DNA from: Euryarchaeota archaeon UBA623
Lineage (GTDB): Archaea > Thermoplasmatota > Poseidoniia > Poseidoniales > Thalassarchaeaceae
Direction: 5' to 3'
Assembly (NCBI GenBank): GCA_002505325.1
Contig: DAUV01000034.1
Location: 1 to 17,279, forward strand
DNA length: 17,279 nucleotides
Shown: one piece after another, positions 5,773-13,424 of the stretch
How the letters are laid out: each line of letters begins with the position of its first letter
Position numbering within the stretch: the first letter of the stretch is position 1
The notes under the pieces: generated by a model
Told to the model about the DNA's origin: nothing
Databases searched by the model: none
What the model saw: only the letters and a program-made list of their open reading frames with translations
Program-made: the position numbers and the translations under genes

Positions 5773-7338
5773 TCACAATCCCAGTAGGTTCAGTAAGAAT
5801 GGGAGCATTGGAGAGAGAACTGCAATAGCTGCCCCGACCATGAAAAGGCCACCCAGCGTCATCTTGATTCTCGTGAGTAGGTCGGACCTGACCTGCACCG
5901 TCAGTACTCGCCCTGAAATCAGGTTCCCTGCATCATCCTCGAGTCTCACTGTTACTGTCGATTCGCCCATCGACGATGGCAGTAGACTCTGCCATACGAT
6001 GTTAGTCGCAGAGATGGTGCTGAGCAGTGACGAAGAAATATCGGTGGAGAGATTTTCTGAATCGACTGAGAATGGTTCTATTCTGAGTCTGTACACGCAC
6101 TCATGTGGCCTAAAATCAGGGGTCTGGACCTTGAGTACAACGTCCCTTGGCTCCTTCTCTTCGTTGAGCACGAAAGCGAACAGGTTGGCCTGACCGACTA
6201 CTAGGTTCTCCATATCCACATCGAGCCATATACCATCTTCAGTATGTCCTCCAATGCGACGCATCCTGATTCTATCATGCAGTCTGAAGAATGGAGGACA
6301 CTCGCTGCGAGCGCGTGAGAGGAGTCGATCCCAAGTCTCCTCACCAAGCTCGGGGTGACTGAACAGCCCCTCAATGGATGACGAATCCACCATCGACTCC
6401 AATGTGGCTCTGAACTGCCCCTCATCAATTAAGGATGAGCGCCGCAAGTACAGCAGGTGTAGTAGAGTCTCCTGCAGTTCCTCCCTACTACTGTGTTCAT
6501 GTATCTTGGAATCTAGTAATCCTAGATACTGAGATATCCTAACTGCAAGCAGAGGATCGATGTGAGCCCTGATTACATCGGCGAACGGGTGACTGAGTAG
6601 GGCCGGATGGATTGGTGGAGAGAATGCCTCCAGCATACCCCACGGCTCACTTGTATTGAAGCGTGGACGGTCCGAAACCATGTGCACGCCGTGTCCTGAA
6701 AGCAGAGCCCCTGTCGAGAATGCCACCAGTATCGGAGTGGCAACGACTTCCTCGGGAAGCCATAAGCTCGCTGCTAGTAGAATGGCAGCCATGGAAATCA
6801 GTATTAGGGTAACTCCCAATTGCCTGATTGCACCATCTATGGTGGCCCTCATCTCGGCATAACCGTGAGCGCTGTTGAAAGTCAGACCGATTGTAGTCAA
6901 CTCCTTCGCCTCGAGTCTGAAAATCGTCCTTGTAAGCACCATCAGCCTCAGCAGTATAAGCAGCAAAGCGGTGTCGGCCACCAACATCAGCAAGGACAAT
7001 CCGTAGATTCCGGTCGACATACCCAGCCCTCCAACAGCGGCTTCAATGTGATTGGCCCACCATTGTGGATTCGATGTGGTGAAGGTTTGAGCCAGCCCAT
7101 AGAGGACTATCACCATCAGTGGAAGAAACAGGACGAGTCTTGCTCCGTCACTGATAAGGAGTCGGTCTGCTCTGAGCAAGAGTTCCTCCTGCGACTTTAG
7201 CCTCTTGATCTGCCCTGCTTCCCCTGGGCTACGCTGCGGCTCAGACATCGATCGAGGAGGCATCTCAGGGGCTGGAGGGACGGTATCCTCCAAGGAGTCA
7301 GCCAGTGCTTCGAGATCAACTGTCCGGACGTCTGTCAT
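5773..7338 (-). CDS. Multi-TM membrane protein, hypothetical
   Basis: A 521-residue protein that I do not recognise. Numbering from this ATG, a soluble proline-rich N-terminus (1-60) precedes four predicted membrane helices at about 67-86, 111-136, 174-194 and 198-216. A helical domain (about 240-350) and a beta-rich domain (about 371-486, with repeated hydrophobic/charged strands such as NLFAFVLNEE and STVTVRLEDDAGN) follow, then a last membrane helix at 495-519. The C-terminal design (beta-sandwich then TM anchor) suggests an exposed binding domain. ATG at 7338 with GAGGTG 5 nt upstream; a GTG one codon earlier is possible. It overlaps the DtxR stop as TGATG, so translation is coupled. Confidence 0.75.
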   Translation of the reverse strand: MTDVRTVDLEALADSLEDTVPPAPEMPPRSMSEPQRSPGEAGQIKRLKSQEELLLRADRLLISDGARLVLFLPLMVIVLYGLAQTFTTSNPQWWANHIEAAVGGLGMSTGIYGLSLLMLVADTALLLILLRLMVLTRTIFRLEAKELTTIGLTFNSAHGYAEMRATIDGAIRQLGVTLILISMAAILLAASLWLPEEVVATPILVAFSTGALLSGHGVHMVSDRPRFNTSEPWGMLEAFSPPIHPALLSHPFADVIRAHIDPLLAVRISQYLGLLDSKIHEHSSREELQETLLHLLYLRRSSLIDEGQFRATLESMVDSSSIEGLFSHPELGEETWDRLLSRARSECPPFFRLHDRIRMRRIGGHTEDGIWLDVDMENLVVGQANLFAFVLNEEKEPRDVVLKVQTPDFRPHECVYRLRIEPFSVDSENLSTDISSSLLSTISATNIVWQSLLPSSMGESTVTVRLEDDAGNLISGRVLTVQVRSDLLTRIKMTLGGLFMVGAAIAVLSPMLPFLLNLLGL

Positions 7339-7994
7339 CACAACACCTCATCGGTCCTAGCAAGGATGCGAAGAGAGAGTGCTTTCGTCATTTTGACAAT
7401 AGTGCCGTTACAGGTAATGCCATCGTCGGTCGAATTTACCTTGACCCCTACCCCTATCCCAGTAACTTCGAGAGTTCGGACGTCAGTAGGCCTCATCACC
7501 ATCATCTCGATAGTAGCAGTAGATCCTATTGGCAGGGCAGAGAGGGGTAAGAGTAATCCTGTTCTCATAGGTTCCAACTGCCGCTCTATGATTGGGATAC
7601 GTTCTCCACTCGGTGTTTTCTCGGGATATCCCAGCATCTTATCGAGTGCCATTTCAAGTTCCTCATCTATAGCATGCTCAATCTTGCAGGCTGCCTCATG
7701 GACGTCGCCTTCGAATCCGATGACCTCGGTCAACAGGATTTTGAGGAGTCCTTCGCGACGCTTGATCATCGCCGCTTGCTGGAATCCATCTGGTGTCAGT
7801 CTGCAGCCCTTGTAGGGGATGTGAGTGACTAGATCTCGGTTGGCTAGTCGCTGAATCATCTCTGTGGTCGAGGCTGGGCTGACATCCATCATCTCAGCGA
7901 GTTGGGTGGTCTTGACAATGTCACTAGGATTGTCCACGTGCGCTTCGAACAGGCGTTTCAGATACATCTCCTCAAATTCGCTCAGTTCAGTCAT
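7338..7994 (-). CDS. DtxR/MntR-family metal-dependent transcription regulator
   Basis: A 218-residue repressor-type protein with three parts: a winged helix (1-70, including VSPASTTEMIQRLANRDLV recognition region), a dimerisation and metal-binding domain (about 71-138, VIGFEGDVHEAACKIEHAIDEEL), and a C-terminal SH3/FeoA-like domain (about 148-215). Numbering from the ATG at 7994, the primary metal ligands of DtxR/IdeR align well: M10, C103, E106 and H107. Of the ancillary site only H99 is kept; positions equivalent to H79 and E83 read E81 and K85. The ATG has GGTGAG 5 nt upstream and puts Met exactly at position 10; a GTG at 8003 is an alternative. It overlaps the upstream gene by 8 nt. It may control its own operon through the palindrome at 9597. 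Confidence 0.9.
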   Translation of the reverse strand: MTELSEFEEMYLKRLFEAHVDNPSDIVKTTQLAEMMDVSPASTTEMIQRLANRDLVTHIPYKGCRLTPDGFQQAAMIKRREGLLKILLTEVIGFEGDVHEAACKIEHAIDEELEMALDKMLGYPEKTPSGERIPIIERQLEPMRTGLLLPLSALPIGSTATIEMMVMRPTDVRTLEVTGIGVGVKVNSTDDGITCNGTIVKMTKALSLRILARTDEVL

Positions 7995-9552
7995 CCGACT
8001 CACCGACCTCGGCCATGAATTCAGTTCTGCAAGCTGGGCATCTCGAGCGGACGGGTCTGCGCTCGATGGGGACTTTTAGTTGCTGATCGCACTGCGGACA
8101 TGACAGTATCTCATCTTGGGACCTAGCCACGGGTTCGCTGGCTTTTGTGGCGTCTTCATTGGGGATTTCTTGCGGCATCTGATTCGGTTCCTCTAAATCC
8201 AAATCCTCCTCAATCGAAGCGGCCGAAAATTGAGTCGTGCAAGCCGGACACCTGACAGAGCCGGTGTGTTCCACCGGGATGCTCAACCGCTGCTCGCAAC
8301 TAGGACATCTGACTTCCTTCTTAGGAGGTGTTCGCTCTAGCCTACGAGCAATCCGTGAATCCCTCAGAATGTTCGAGTCTTTTTCCGTGCTCGGTGTCTT
8401 CTCCGACACCGCTCGCCAGACGATAAGGCCTACGAGAACTACAGCAAGGCCCAACACGGCACCGTATACAGCTGCCATTGCATCGAAAGGCAATTCCCAA
8501 CCACCTCCATTTTCGGACTGTGAGAATACCGTTAACGGGGCGGTGGCGGTAGAACCTTCCATTTCCCATGCAACCTCGGCTTCGACCATAGGTGTGTCTG
8601 GCCATGGCCCTATACTGAGTACTCCTGAAGATGATCCTCCTCCAGATATCGACGAGATGGTAATCTGCGCCAGTACCATTCCATCAGATGTGCTCACAAC
8701 CTTCAGTATGCCCGGGAGAGTTGCCGCGCCGCCTGAATTGTTGAGCCAGTATGGAAGATTGACAAAATCATCAGTCCCGGGCCTGTCTGGTTCATGCACC
8801 CCAATTGAGACAGAGGGCGAAATGGAAGGCGGTGCGACACTAGTCTGCCATGTCAGATTTGCCGCTGAGTTAGAAGATGCCCAACCATTTGATTCCAGTG
8901 CAACTGAGATGTAATCGGCTTCAGGATGACCCAAGTCCAGAGACAAAGCCCTGAGTCCCGGACTTAGGGAGATGGCAAACCTCTGCACCTCTTCTCTGAC
9001 GCCCTGACTGATCAGAGATACTGAGACATTCACATCGCGTTTCTTCCCGTCAGTTAGGGATGCAGATATATCGCATTCCAAGCCATTCGAGAGAGACCAC
9101 TCCACTGCATCGAATCTCAGCCCTAGTGTCTGAGATTCGTACACCTGCACCTCAAACAATCCACTCAATTCCGAAGAGACTCCCCCGTCATCGCTTGTGA
9201 CTTCCCAATTCAACTCCAGCACCCCGGCCGAGGTTGGAATCAAGGGGGCCAAGACCTCGCGACTGGATCCAGGGCTGATTGGAACCTCTTGCCCGATTGA
9301 CAGGTTGTTCCCGGACGAATCAGAAATCACTAACCTCACTGAACCAGTGTACGAACCCTGATTGTTGACAAGTATGGAAGCCGTGATCTCGTCACCAACG
9401 TGTACTGGTTCTCCAGTAACTGCAATGTCAGATGAACCAGCAGGATAGAACATCTTCTCGCCCTCGCCGGAAGCTGGAGCGGACAACAGAACAAGAATAA
9501 TTGCCAATACGGCGGTTTTCCGCAGTCCCGAAACCAAACTGGCAAGGCCCAT
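7987..9552 (-). CDS. Ig-like membrane protein with two cytoplasmic zinc ribbons
   Basis: A 521-residue predicted type I membrane protein. A signal peptide (about residues 8-30, ending SAPASGEG) precedes a long beta-rich, Ser/Gly-rich ectodomain (about 31-355). The ectodomain looks like successive Ig/CARDB-like modules (VGDEITASILVNNQGSYTG). One membrane helix follows at about 359-380. The cytoplasmic tail carries two near-identical zinc ribbons: C416/C419/C435/C438 and C485/C488/C505/C508 (pattern CPxC...L.(I/V)P...RCPAC..(Q/E)F), joined by an acidic linker. I chose ATG 9552, which sits about 25-30 nt after a TATA-like box and so may be leaderless; a TTG at 9570 would add six residues. First gene of the leftward four-gene operon. 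Ligand and partner are unknown. Confidence 0.8.
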   Translation of the reverse strand: MGLASLVSGLRKTAVLAIILVLLSAPASGEGEKMFYPAGSSDIAVTGEPVHVGDEITASILVNNQGSYTGSVRLVISDSSGNNLSIGQEVPISPGSSREVLAPLIPTSAGVLELNWEVTSDDGGVSSELSGLFEVQVYESQTLGLRFDAVEWSLSNGLECDISASLTDGKKRDVNVSVSLISQGVREEVQRFAISLSPGLRALSLDLGHPEADYISVALESNGWASSNSAANLTWQTSVAPPSISPSVSIGVHEPDRPGTDDFVNLPYWLNNSGGAATLPGILKVVSTSDGMVLAQITISSISGGGSSSGVLSIGPWPDTPMVEAEVAWEMEGSTATAPLTVFSQSENGGGWELPFDAMAAVYGAVLGLAVVLVGLIVWRAVSEKTPSTEKDSNILRDSRIARRLERTPPKKEVRCPSCEQRLSIPVEHTGSVRCPACTTQFSAASIEEDLDLEEPNQMPQEIPNEDATKASEPVARSQDEILSCPQCDQQLKVPIERRPVRSRCPACRTEFMAEVGESDD

Positions 9553-9576
9553 TGCAAGTTCTCGGCACAACCGGCG

Positions 9577-9588
9577 GTATGAATCAAA
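9577..9588 (-). promoter_or_regulatory. TATA-like box of the zinc-ribbon/DtxR operon
   Basis: Minus-strand TTTGATTCATAC about 25-36 nt ahead of the ATG at 9552, consistent with a leaderless transcript. It shares the 9-mer TTTGATTCA, preceded by GGGG, with the rps3ae promoter. Confidence 0.45.
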
Positions 9589-9596
9589 CCCCTAGC

Positions 9597-9615
9597 AAGG
9601 TCACATAGTGACCTT
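9597..9615. promoter_or_regulatory. Perfect 19-bp palindrome, candidate operator
   Basis: AAGGTCAC-ATA-GTGACCTT, an exact 8-bp inverted repeat around a 3-bp centre in the short gap between two divergent operons. It lies just upstream of the leftward TATA-like box and overlaps the likely rightward TATA element. DtxR-family operators are also about 19-bp palindromes with an AGGT...ACCT character, and a DtxR-family gene lies in the adjacent leftward operon. Binding by that regulator is an inference. Confidence 0.6.
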
Positions 9616-9620
9616 TAATG
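9612..9620 (+). promoter_or_regulatory. TATA-like box of the coiled-coil operon
   Basis: CCTTTAATG, centred about 28 nt ahead of the ATG at 9645, would place initiation at or next to that ATG (leaderless). It overlaps the right arm of the palindrome, so a bound regulator would block it. Confidence 0.35.
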
Positions 9621-9644
9621 CAGGTTCTCTTGTGCCCCGAACCT

Positions 9645-10475
9645 ATGGACCCTAAGGCCCTGCTTGCGGTGACTCCCGAGGAACTCGCACAGGCACTCCT
9701 GCTTAGGAGGCAGGTGTTGAAAGAGGAGTTACCAAACGTCATTCGTACCCTTGAGGCCGAGGAGGAGTCATTAGAACCTCGAGTGCAGAGGATTACGACA
9801 TCTCACAGGTCTACCAACGACAAGGTGTCTGAGTTGAAGAAGAAGCGTAACCGAGCGCAAAAGGAGGCGGGGGCAGTACTGAGCGTGGTGAAGGAGGCTA
9901 GAGACAGTCTCGCTACAAGTGGTAAGATGGTCAATCTGGACCCTCATTGGAAGAAGGAAAAGCTTCTGGATGAGCTCGGGCAAATCGAAAATAGTATCCA
10001 GACCTCGGCGCTGGACCACAAGGCGGAAAGGAAACTGCTCGACCGGAGGAAGAAGTTACTTGAGGAGAATGACCGTTGGCTGAAGTCACGACGCGAATCC
10101 AATCCCGAGATGGCGACATTCATAGACTCAAGATCTAAGATGAATACGCTCTACCGAAAGGCAGACAATGCTCATCGAAGAATGATTGAGATTGTCGAGA
10201 AAGCTCAGCCAATGTATGAGAAGAAGGTATCCCTAACCGCTGAACTTAGAGAAATCAGGAGGCAGTTAGACAGAGCCCGGGAACTGCTTTCTCAGTCTGA
10301 CTACGCCATAGCTCACTGGGAAAGGCGTCTGAAAGACGGTTTCGGAGAACTCGAAAGAGGATTTCCTGACCTCATGGCAGCCAATATCCGTGTCTCCAAT
10401 GGAGGTAGGTCATCCTTCGCTCGTAACTCCAAATCAAAGAAGGGCGGAGATGCCCCGAGAGGTGTAGAGGAATGA
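9645..10475 (+). CDS. Coiled-coil protein B, COG1340-like
   Basis: A 276-residue mostly helical protein beginning MDPKALLAVTPEEL. Long charged heptad segments run from about residue 20 to 95 and from about 110 to 245, broken by GKMVNLDPHW (near 93-102). The second half has the LYRKADNAHRRMIE...EKKVSLTAELREIRRQLDRA pattern typical of archaeal COG1340-type proteins. The tail is basic (ARNSKSKKGG). There are no catalytic motifs or membrane segments. I prefer the ATG at 9645 because of its spacing from a TATA-like box. The ATG at 9618, directly after the palindrome, would add nine residues. First of three coiled-coil genes; its stop overlaps the next start as ATGA. Function unknown. Confidence 0.75.
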   Translation: MDPKALLAVTPEELAQALLLRRQVLKEELPNVIRTLEAEEESLEPRVQRITTSHRSTNDKVSELKKKRNRAQKEAGAVLSVVKEARDSLATSGKMVNLDPHWKKEKLLDELGQIENSIQTSALDHKAERKLLDRRKKLLEENDRWLKSRRESNPEMATFIDSRSKMNTLYRKADNAHRRMIEIVEKAQPMYEKKVSLTAELREIRRQLDRARELLSQSDYAIAHWERRLKDGFGELERGFPDLMAANIRVSNGGRSSFARNSKSKKGGDAPRGVEE

Positions 10476-11449
10476 GTATGGATGCACAGAAAGAGTCATT
10501 CGATGACCTTGAGGAAATGGACCACAGTGACATCAAAGAGATGCGCGGTGACCTTGAGCGCAGTTTGCGCTCTGTCGAAAGGCAGCACCGAGAACTCAGG
10601 GAAGAGCGCCGGGACCAGATTGACCTAGTGCGTTCACTTAGGTCCGCGGTCGGTGAGATGAAATCGGCTGATGGTGCCCGTAAAGGTTTACTGAGAGAAT
10701 TCCACTCCATCCGAAAGTCGGCTGAGAGAGCTCGCCAGAAGAGAGATTCTGTAAATACATGCATCCCCCCACCCACGGACGTACTCGCCGAATGGCTGAG
10801 CGAGACTCATCGGCGCTTGGTTACCATCGACAATGACCTTACTGCCGTGCCGACTCTAGCTAGAGAGTTGGATTCGTTCGGAAGGTTCTTCGAGATCCAA
10901 GCCGCTATAGTAAGGAAAGGTGAGTCGGAGGAAGCTCACAGCGAATATGTCGGACACGTCAAGAAGATGAGGGAAGTGACGACAAAATTGGATGCGGCGA
11001 AGAAAAGCAGTCGGGAGAAGGTAGACGGCGCTCTGGACGAGACGGAACTGGACTCGGACAACATTTCTCGCTCAGATATACGAAAGACTAGTCGCCGCAT
11101 TGACAAAATTGACAAGAATCTAGATGTCCTCAGTTCAGAGAGGAGAGAGGTGCGCAGAAGGCTAGGCAGAATCAAGGCATATCAGAAGATAACCCTCAGG
11201 GGCGGCAAAGCGATTCGTCTGGCCGACGTGAAGGACAGAGCCCAGAGCGGCGGTTCACTGGATGTCAGTGAACTTGAAGCGCTATTGAATTCAGGGGGCC
11301 TGTCTGAGATAACAGAGACTGAGTCGTCTGACAATGGACCCAAGCCAAAGGCCAAACAGGGCAGAAAGAAAAAAGGGATGAAGTTGGGTGTCACTCGCGG
11401 TGGCTCAAGGAAAGGCACTATGGCTGCTCGCAGAGATGGAGATGAATAA
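10472..11449 (+). CDS. Coiled-coil protein C with basic LGxTRG tail
   Basis: A 325-residue protein, highly charged and helical. Coiled coil is predicted over about 15-95 (DLERSLRSVERQHRELREER) and 150-235, with a break at the proline-rich CIPPPTD (near 94-100). A segment GGSLDVSELEALLNSGGL (about 261-278) resembles the short C-terminal motif 'G..L...EL..L' of its relatives. The tail is Lys/Arg-rich and holds GMKLGVTRGG, matching RRLGTTRG at the end of coiled-coil protein A, so the two are probably paralogues. The ATG overlaps the previous stop (ATGA), so it is translationally coupled to protein B. Nothing shows an enzymatic activity; DNA, RNA or membrane contact through the basic tail is only a guess. 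Confidence 0.78.
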   Translation: MSMDAQKESFDDLEEMDHSDIKEMRGDLERSLRSVERQHRELREERRDQIDLVRSLRSAVGEMKSADGARKGLLREFHSIRKSAERARQKRDSVNTCIPPPTDVLAEWLSETHRRLVTIDNDLTAVPTLARELDSFGRFFEIQAAIVRKGESEEAHSEYVGHVKKMREVTTKLDAAKKSSREKVDGALDETELDSDNISRSDIRKTSRRIDKIDKNLDVLSSERREVRRRLGRIKAYQKITLRGGKAIRLADVKDRAQSGGSLDVSELEALLNSGGLSEITETESSDNGPKPKAKQGRKKKGMKLGVTRGGSRKGTMAARRDGDE

Positions 11450-11512
11450 CATCAGATTAAGCTCCGCCAGCCCTAAATGATACATCAAGTTCGGAAATAC
11501 GGAGATCTTAGG

Positions 11513-12403
11513 ATGATTATGGAATTCGACGAGGTCAGAGGAATCTTGCAGCCTCTGCACGCGTCCTTAGGAAGTAAGTCATCCGGCCACCGCGACACCA
11601 GAGACGAATGGAATACCAAGGTAAGGGAGTTTCTTGATGATAGGAATGAGATCAACCGCCAGGTGAAGGAACTAATCAACGAAGTCCAGATTCAGAAGGC
11701 GATCAGGGACGAGGCAAACCAGCGGGTCAAGACTCTCAAGAGCACACGGGCAGAACTCTCGGAGCGTCTCAAGGAGGTCAGAGAAGTACTGCGGGGCAAG
11801 TTGGATGAGCAGCGGGAGAATCTTGAGGAACAGAAGAGTCGAGTTAAACGCGGTCCCTCTGCTGGAAGAATCAGAGCAGAAATGGAAAAACTGGAGAATC
11901 AGTACATGACTGGACAGTTCCTAGGGAAGAGAGAGAAGGACTACTTCAAGAAGATGAAGCAAATGTCTGTGGCCCTGAAAGAAGCATCTAAGAATAAGGA
12001 GAAGGGGGATTTACGGGATTTCAAGGACTCTGTAAGAGATGCAGAGCGGCTACAAGAGGATGCTCACAAATCGGTAGAGAAGGCAGTCATGAAGGCACAG
12101 GAGGCACACGACCTGATGGTAGAACTGTCAGAGGAGGTAGACCGTTTGAGAGAAAAGGCCAACACAGCCCATACCGGATTAACTAGATCTAAGCGCGAAG
12201 CAGACATGCTGCACGGTCAATACATCGTATCTCTTCGATGCATTCACTCGATTCAGGACATGATGAAGGCCATGGAATTGAGAGAGAAGAAGGAAGAGGA
12301 TTCCGACGGAGAGGAGAAGTTGGAACTCACCGATCTGATGTCAAGATTAATGTCAGGAGATACTTTATCGACAGAAGAGCTGATGGCGCTTCGGCGTAAC
12401 TAA
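11513..12403 (+). CDS. Coiled-coil protein D, COG1340-like
   Basis: A roughly 296-residue protein closest in look to the archaeal COG1340 family. It has an N-terminal coiled coil (DDRNEINRQVKELINEVQ, then RDEANQRVKTLKSTRAELSERL), a middle EKLENQYMTGQFLGKREKDYFKKM block, and a C-terminal coiled coil (about 165-260) with KANTAHTGLTRSKREADMLHGQY. It ends in the characteristic LMSGDTLSTEELMALRRN. The C-terminal half aligns with protein A (LR...LH..F..S+.GAD.+H). The start is uncertain: the ATG at 11513 has GGAG 8 nt upstream, the ATG at 11519 is possible, and an ATG at 11477 has no ribosome-binding site. It is the last gene of the rightward trio, and its TAA directly abuts the convergent gene's stop. 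Confidence 0.78.
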   Translation: MIMEFDEVRGILQPLHASLGSKSSGHRDTRDEWNTKVREFLDDRNEINRQVKELINEVQIQKAIRDEANQRVKTLKSTRAELSERLKEVREVLRGKLDEQRENLEEQKSRVKRGPSAGRIRAEMEKLENQYMTGQFLGKREKDYFKKMKQMSVALKEASKNKEKGDLRDFKDSVRDAERLQEDAHKSVEKAVMKAQEAHDLMVELSEEVDRLREKANTAHTGLTRSKREADMLHGQYIVSLRCIHSIQDMMKAMELREKKEEDSDGEEKLELTDLMSRLMSGDTLSTEELMALRRN

Positions 12404-13342
12404 TCATTCAATCATGTAGAGTCTTCCATTCCTACTATGAAGAACCTGTGGCTCTAATCCCTCGGCATGAATAATCCATCCAGGGATAGCCAACAAGCCC
12501 TCACTGAGGCCGGTCGAATCAGGATCAAGTCGCCACCACTCCAGCATGATGCTGCTCACCGGACCCTTGTCTGAATCGGGTTCTCCCTGCTTGCGTTGAT
12601 CCAGTAATTTGAGTAAATCTGTAGGCATCGCCCTCATATCGACCCAACTCTCATCGGGAGGCTCAATCATCCTCAGTTTCGGAGGGTGAGGTAGTTCATC
12701 CTCGGGTTCGTGAATAGACAGGATTCTTGACCATGGGTCCTCAACTACATTCCAGACACAAGGTTGCATATCTCCCTCAGGACCTTTTAGACATCCATCA
12801 ACGACCCAAAGTCTAGCCGACAACAGGACGGGTGATGTATTGGCGTCCTCCCAGCCCCGCTGCATTAGCCACGAGTCTAATTCCACTAGAGGCCTGAGTG
12901 CGACGACGGGAGATATTGGTTCAGTGATCAGGACCTCGTCGTGCTCAGTCTGTGACTGGCCCTGTTGAGAAGGAGAATGGGCTACTAGATCACCTGTCAG
13001 AACTGCTTCTCCAATCCACCTAGCCATCCGTTCCGGACCCCAAATCACCACATCTATAGACTTCAGTGAATCGAGGATTGCTTCGTCAAACGGACGTTCG
13101 CTGAGAATCCAGTGCCTCCCTCCCGGGGCATCGACGCTCCACCTCTCTATCTCTGTGGAAGATAAGGACAGGATGTCCACAGGTACGTGCCAGACATGGA
13201 CCATCGAGCCAGGATCCTCCCCTAGTTCAGGCACCCTCTCGGCCACACCCATACATCTGAAGCCGTGAATCTTCGGGGCATCCTCGGGTGGACGGAGTTT
13301 AACGGCTCGCAAGGCCAGTAGGTCACGCACAGCCTCGTCCAC
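12404..13342 (-). CDS. Uncharacterised protein downstream of rpl30e
   Basis: A 312-residue acidic, tryptophan-rich soluble protein that I do not recognise. The N-terminal part (about 1-120) alternates strands and helices and includes GGRHWILSERPFDEAIL and VDVVIWGPERMARWIGEAVLTGDL. A Gln/Ser-rich linker (near 123-133) is followed by a second region with ARLWVVDG, VEDPWSRILSIHEPEDE and a closing IPGWIIHAEGLEPQVLHSRNGRLYMIE. There are no membrane segments and no metal-binding cysteine pattern. The GTG start at 13342 lies 82 nt after the rpl30e stop, so it may be co-transcribed with the RNA polymerase cluster. In many euryarchaea nusA occupies this place, but this protein shows no S1 or KH motif. 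Its stop abuts that of coiled-coil gene D. Confidence 0.7.
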   Translation of the reverse strand: MDEAVRDLLALRAVKLRPPEDAPKIHGFRCMGVAERVPELGEDPGSMVHVWHVPVDILSLSSTEIERWSVDAPGGRHWILSERPFDEAILDSLKSIDVVIWGPERMARWIGEAVLTGDLVAHSPSQQGQSQTEHDEVLITEPISPVVALRPLVELDSWLMQRGWEDANTSPVLLSARLWVVDGCLKGPEGDMQPCVWNVVEDPWSRILSIHEPEDELPHPPKLRMIEPPDESWVDMRAMPTDLLKLLDQRKQGEPDSDKGPVSSIMLEWWRLDPDSTGLSEGLLAIPGWIIHAEGLEPQVLHSRNGRLYMIE

Positions 13343-13424
13343 GCAACCAGCGGTGGCACTGTGAACTTGAAGCGAACGCCTGAAGAGATAGTCACACGGG
13401 CATTAGTCCCGGCGTGTATGATAG

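Noticed and set aside
8237..8914. Long plus-strand open frame (225 codons) opposite the zinc-ribbon gene
   Set aside because: It is antisense to a well-supported gene, has low-complexity composition with no recognisable domain, and no promoter or ribosome-binding site.
11477..11512. Upstream ATG as start of coiled-coil protein D
   Set aside because: No ribosome-binding site ahead of it, and the extra residues (IHQVRKYGDLR) do not resemble the relatives; the ATG at 11513 has GGAG at good spacing.
13391..13420. Terminator hairpin after rpl30e (ACACG..GGG / CCCGTGT)
   Set aside because: The stem is interrupted by a two-base bulge and has no following T-run; too weak to call.
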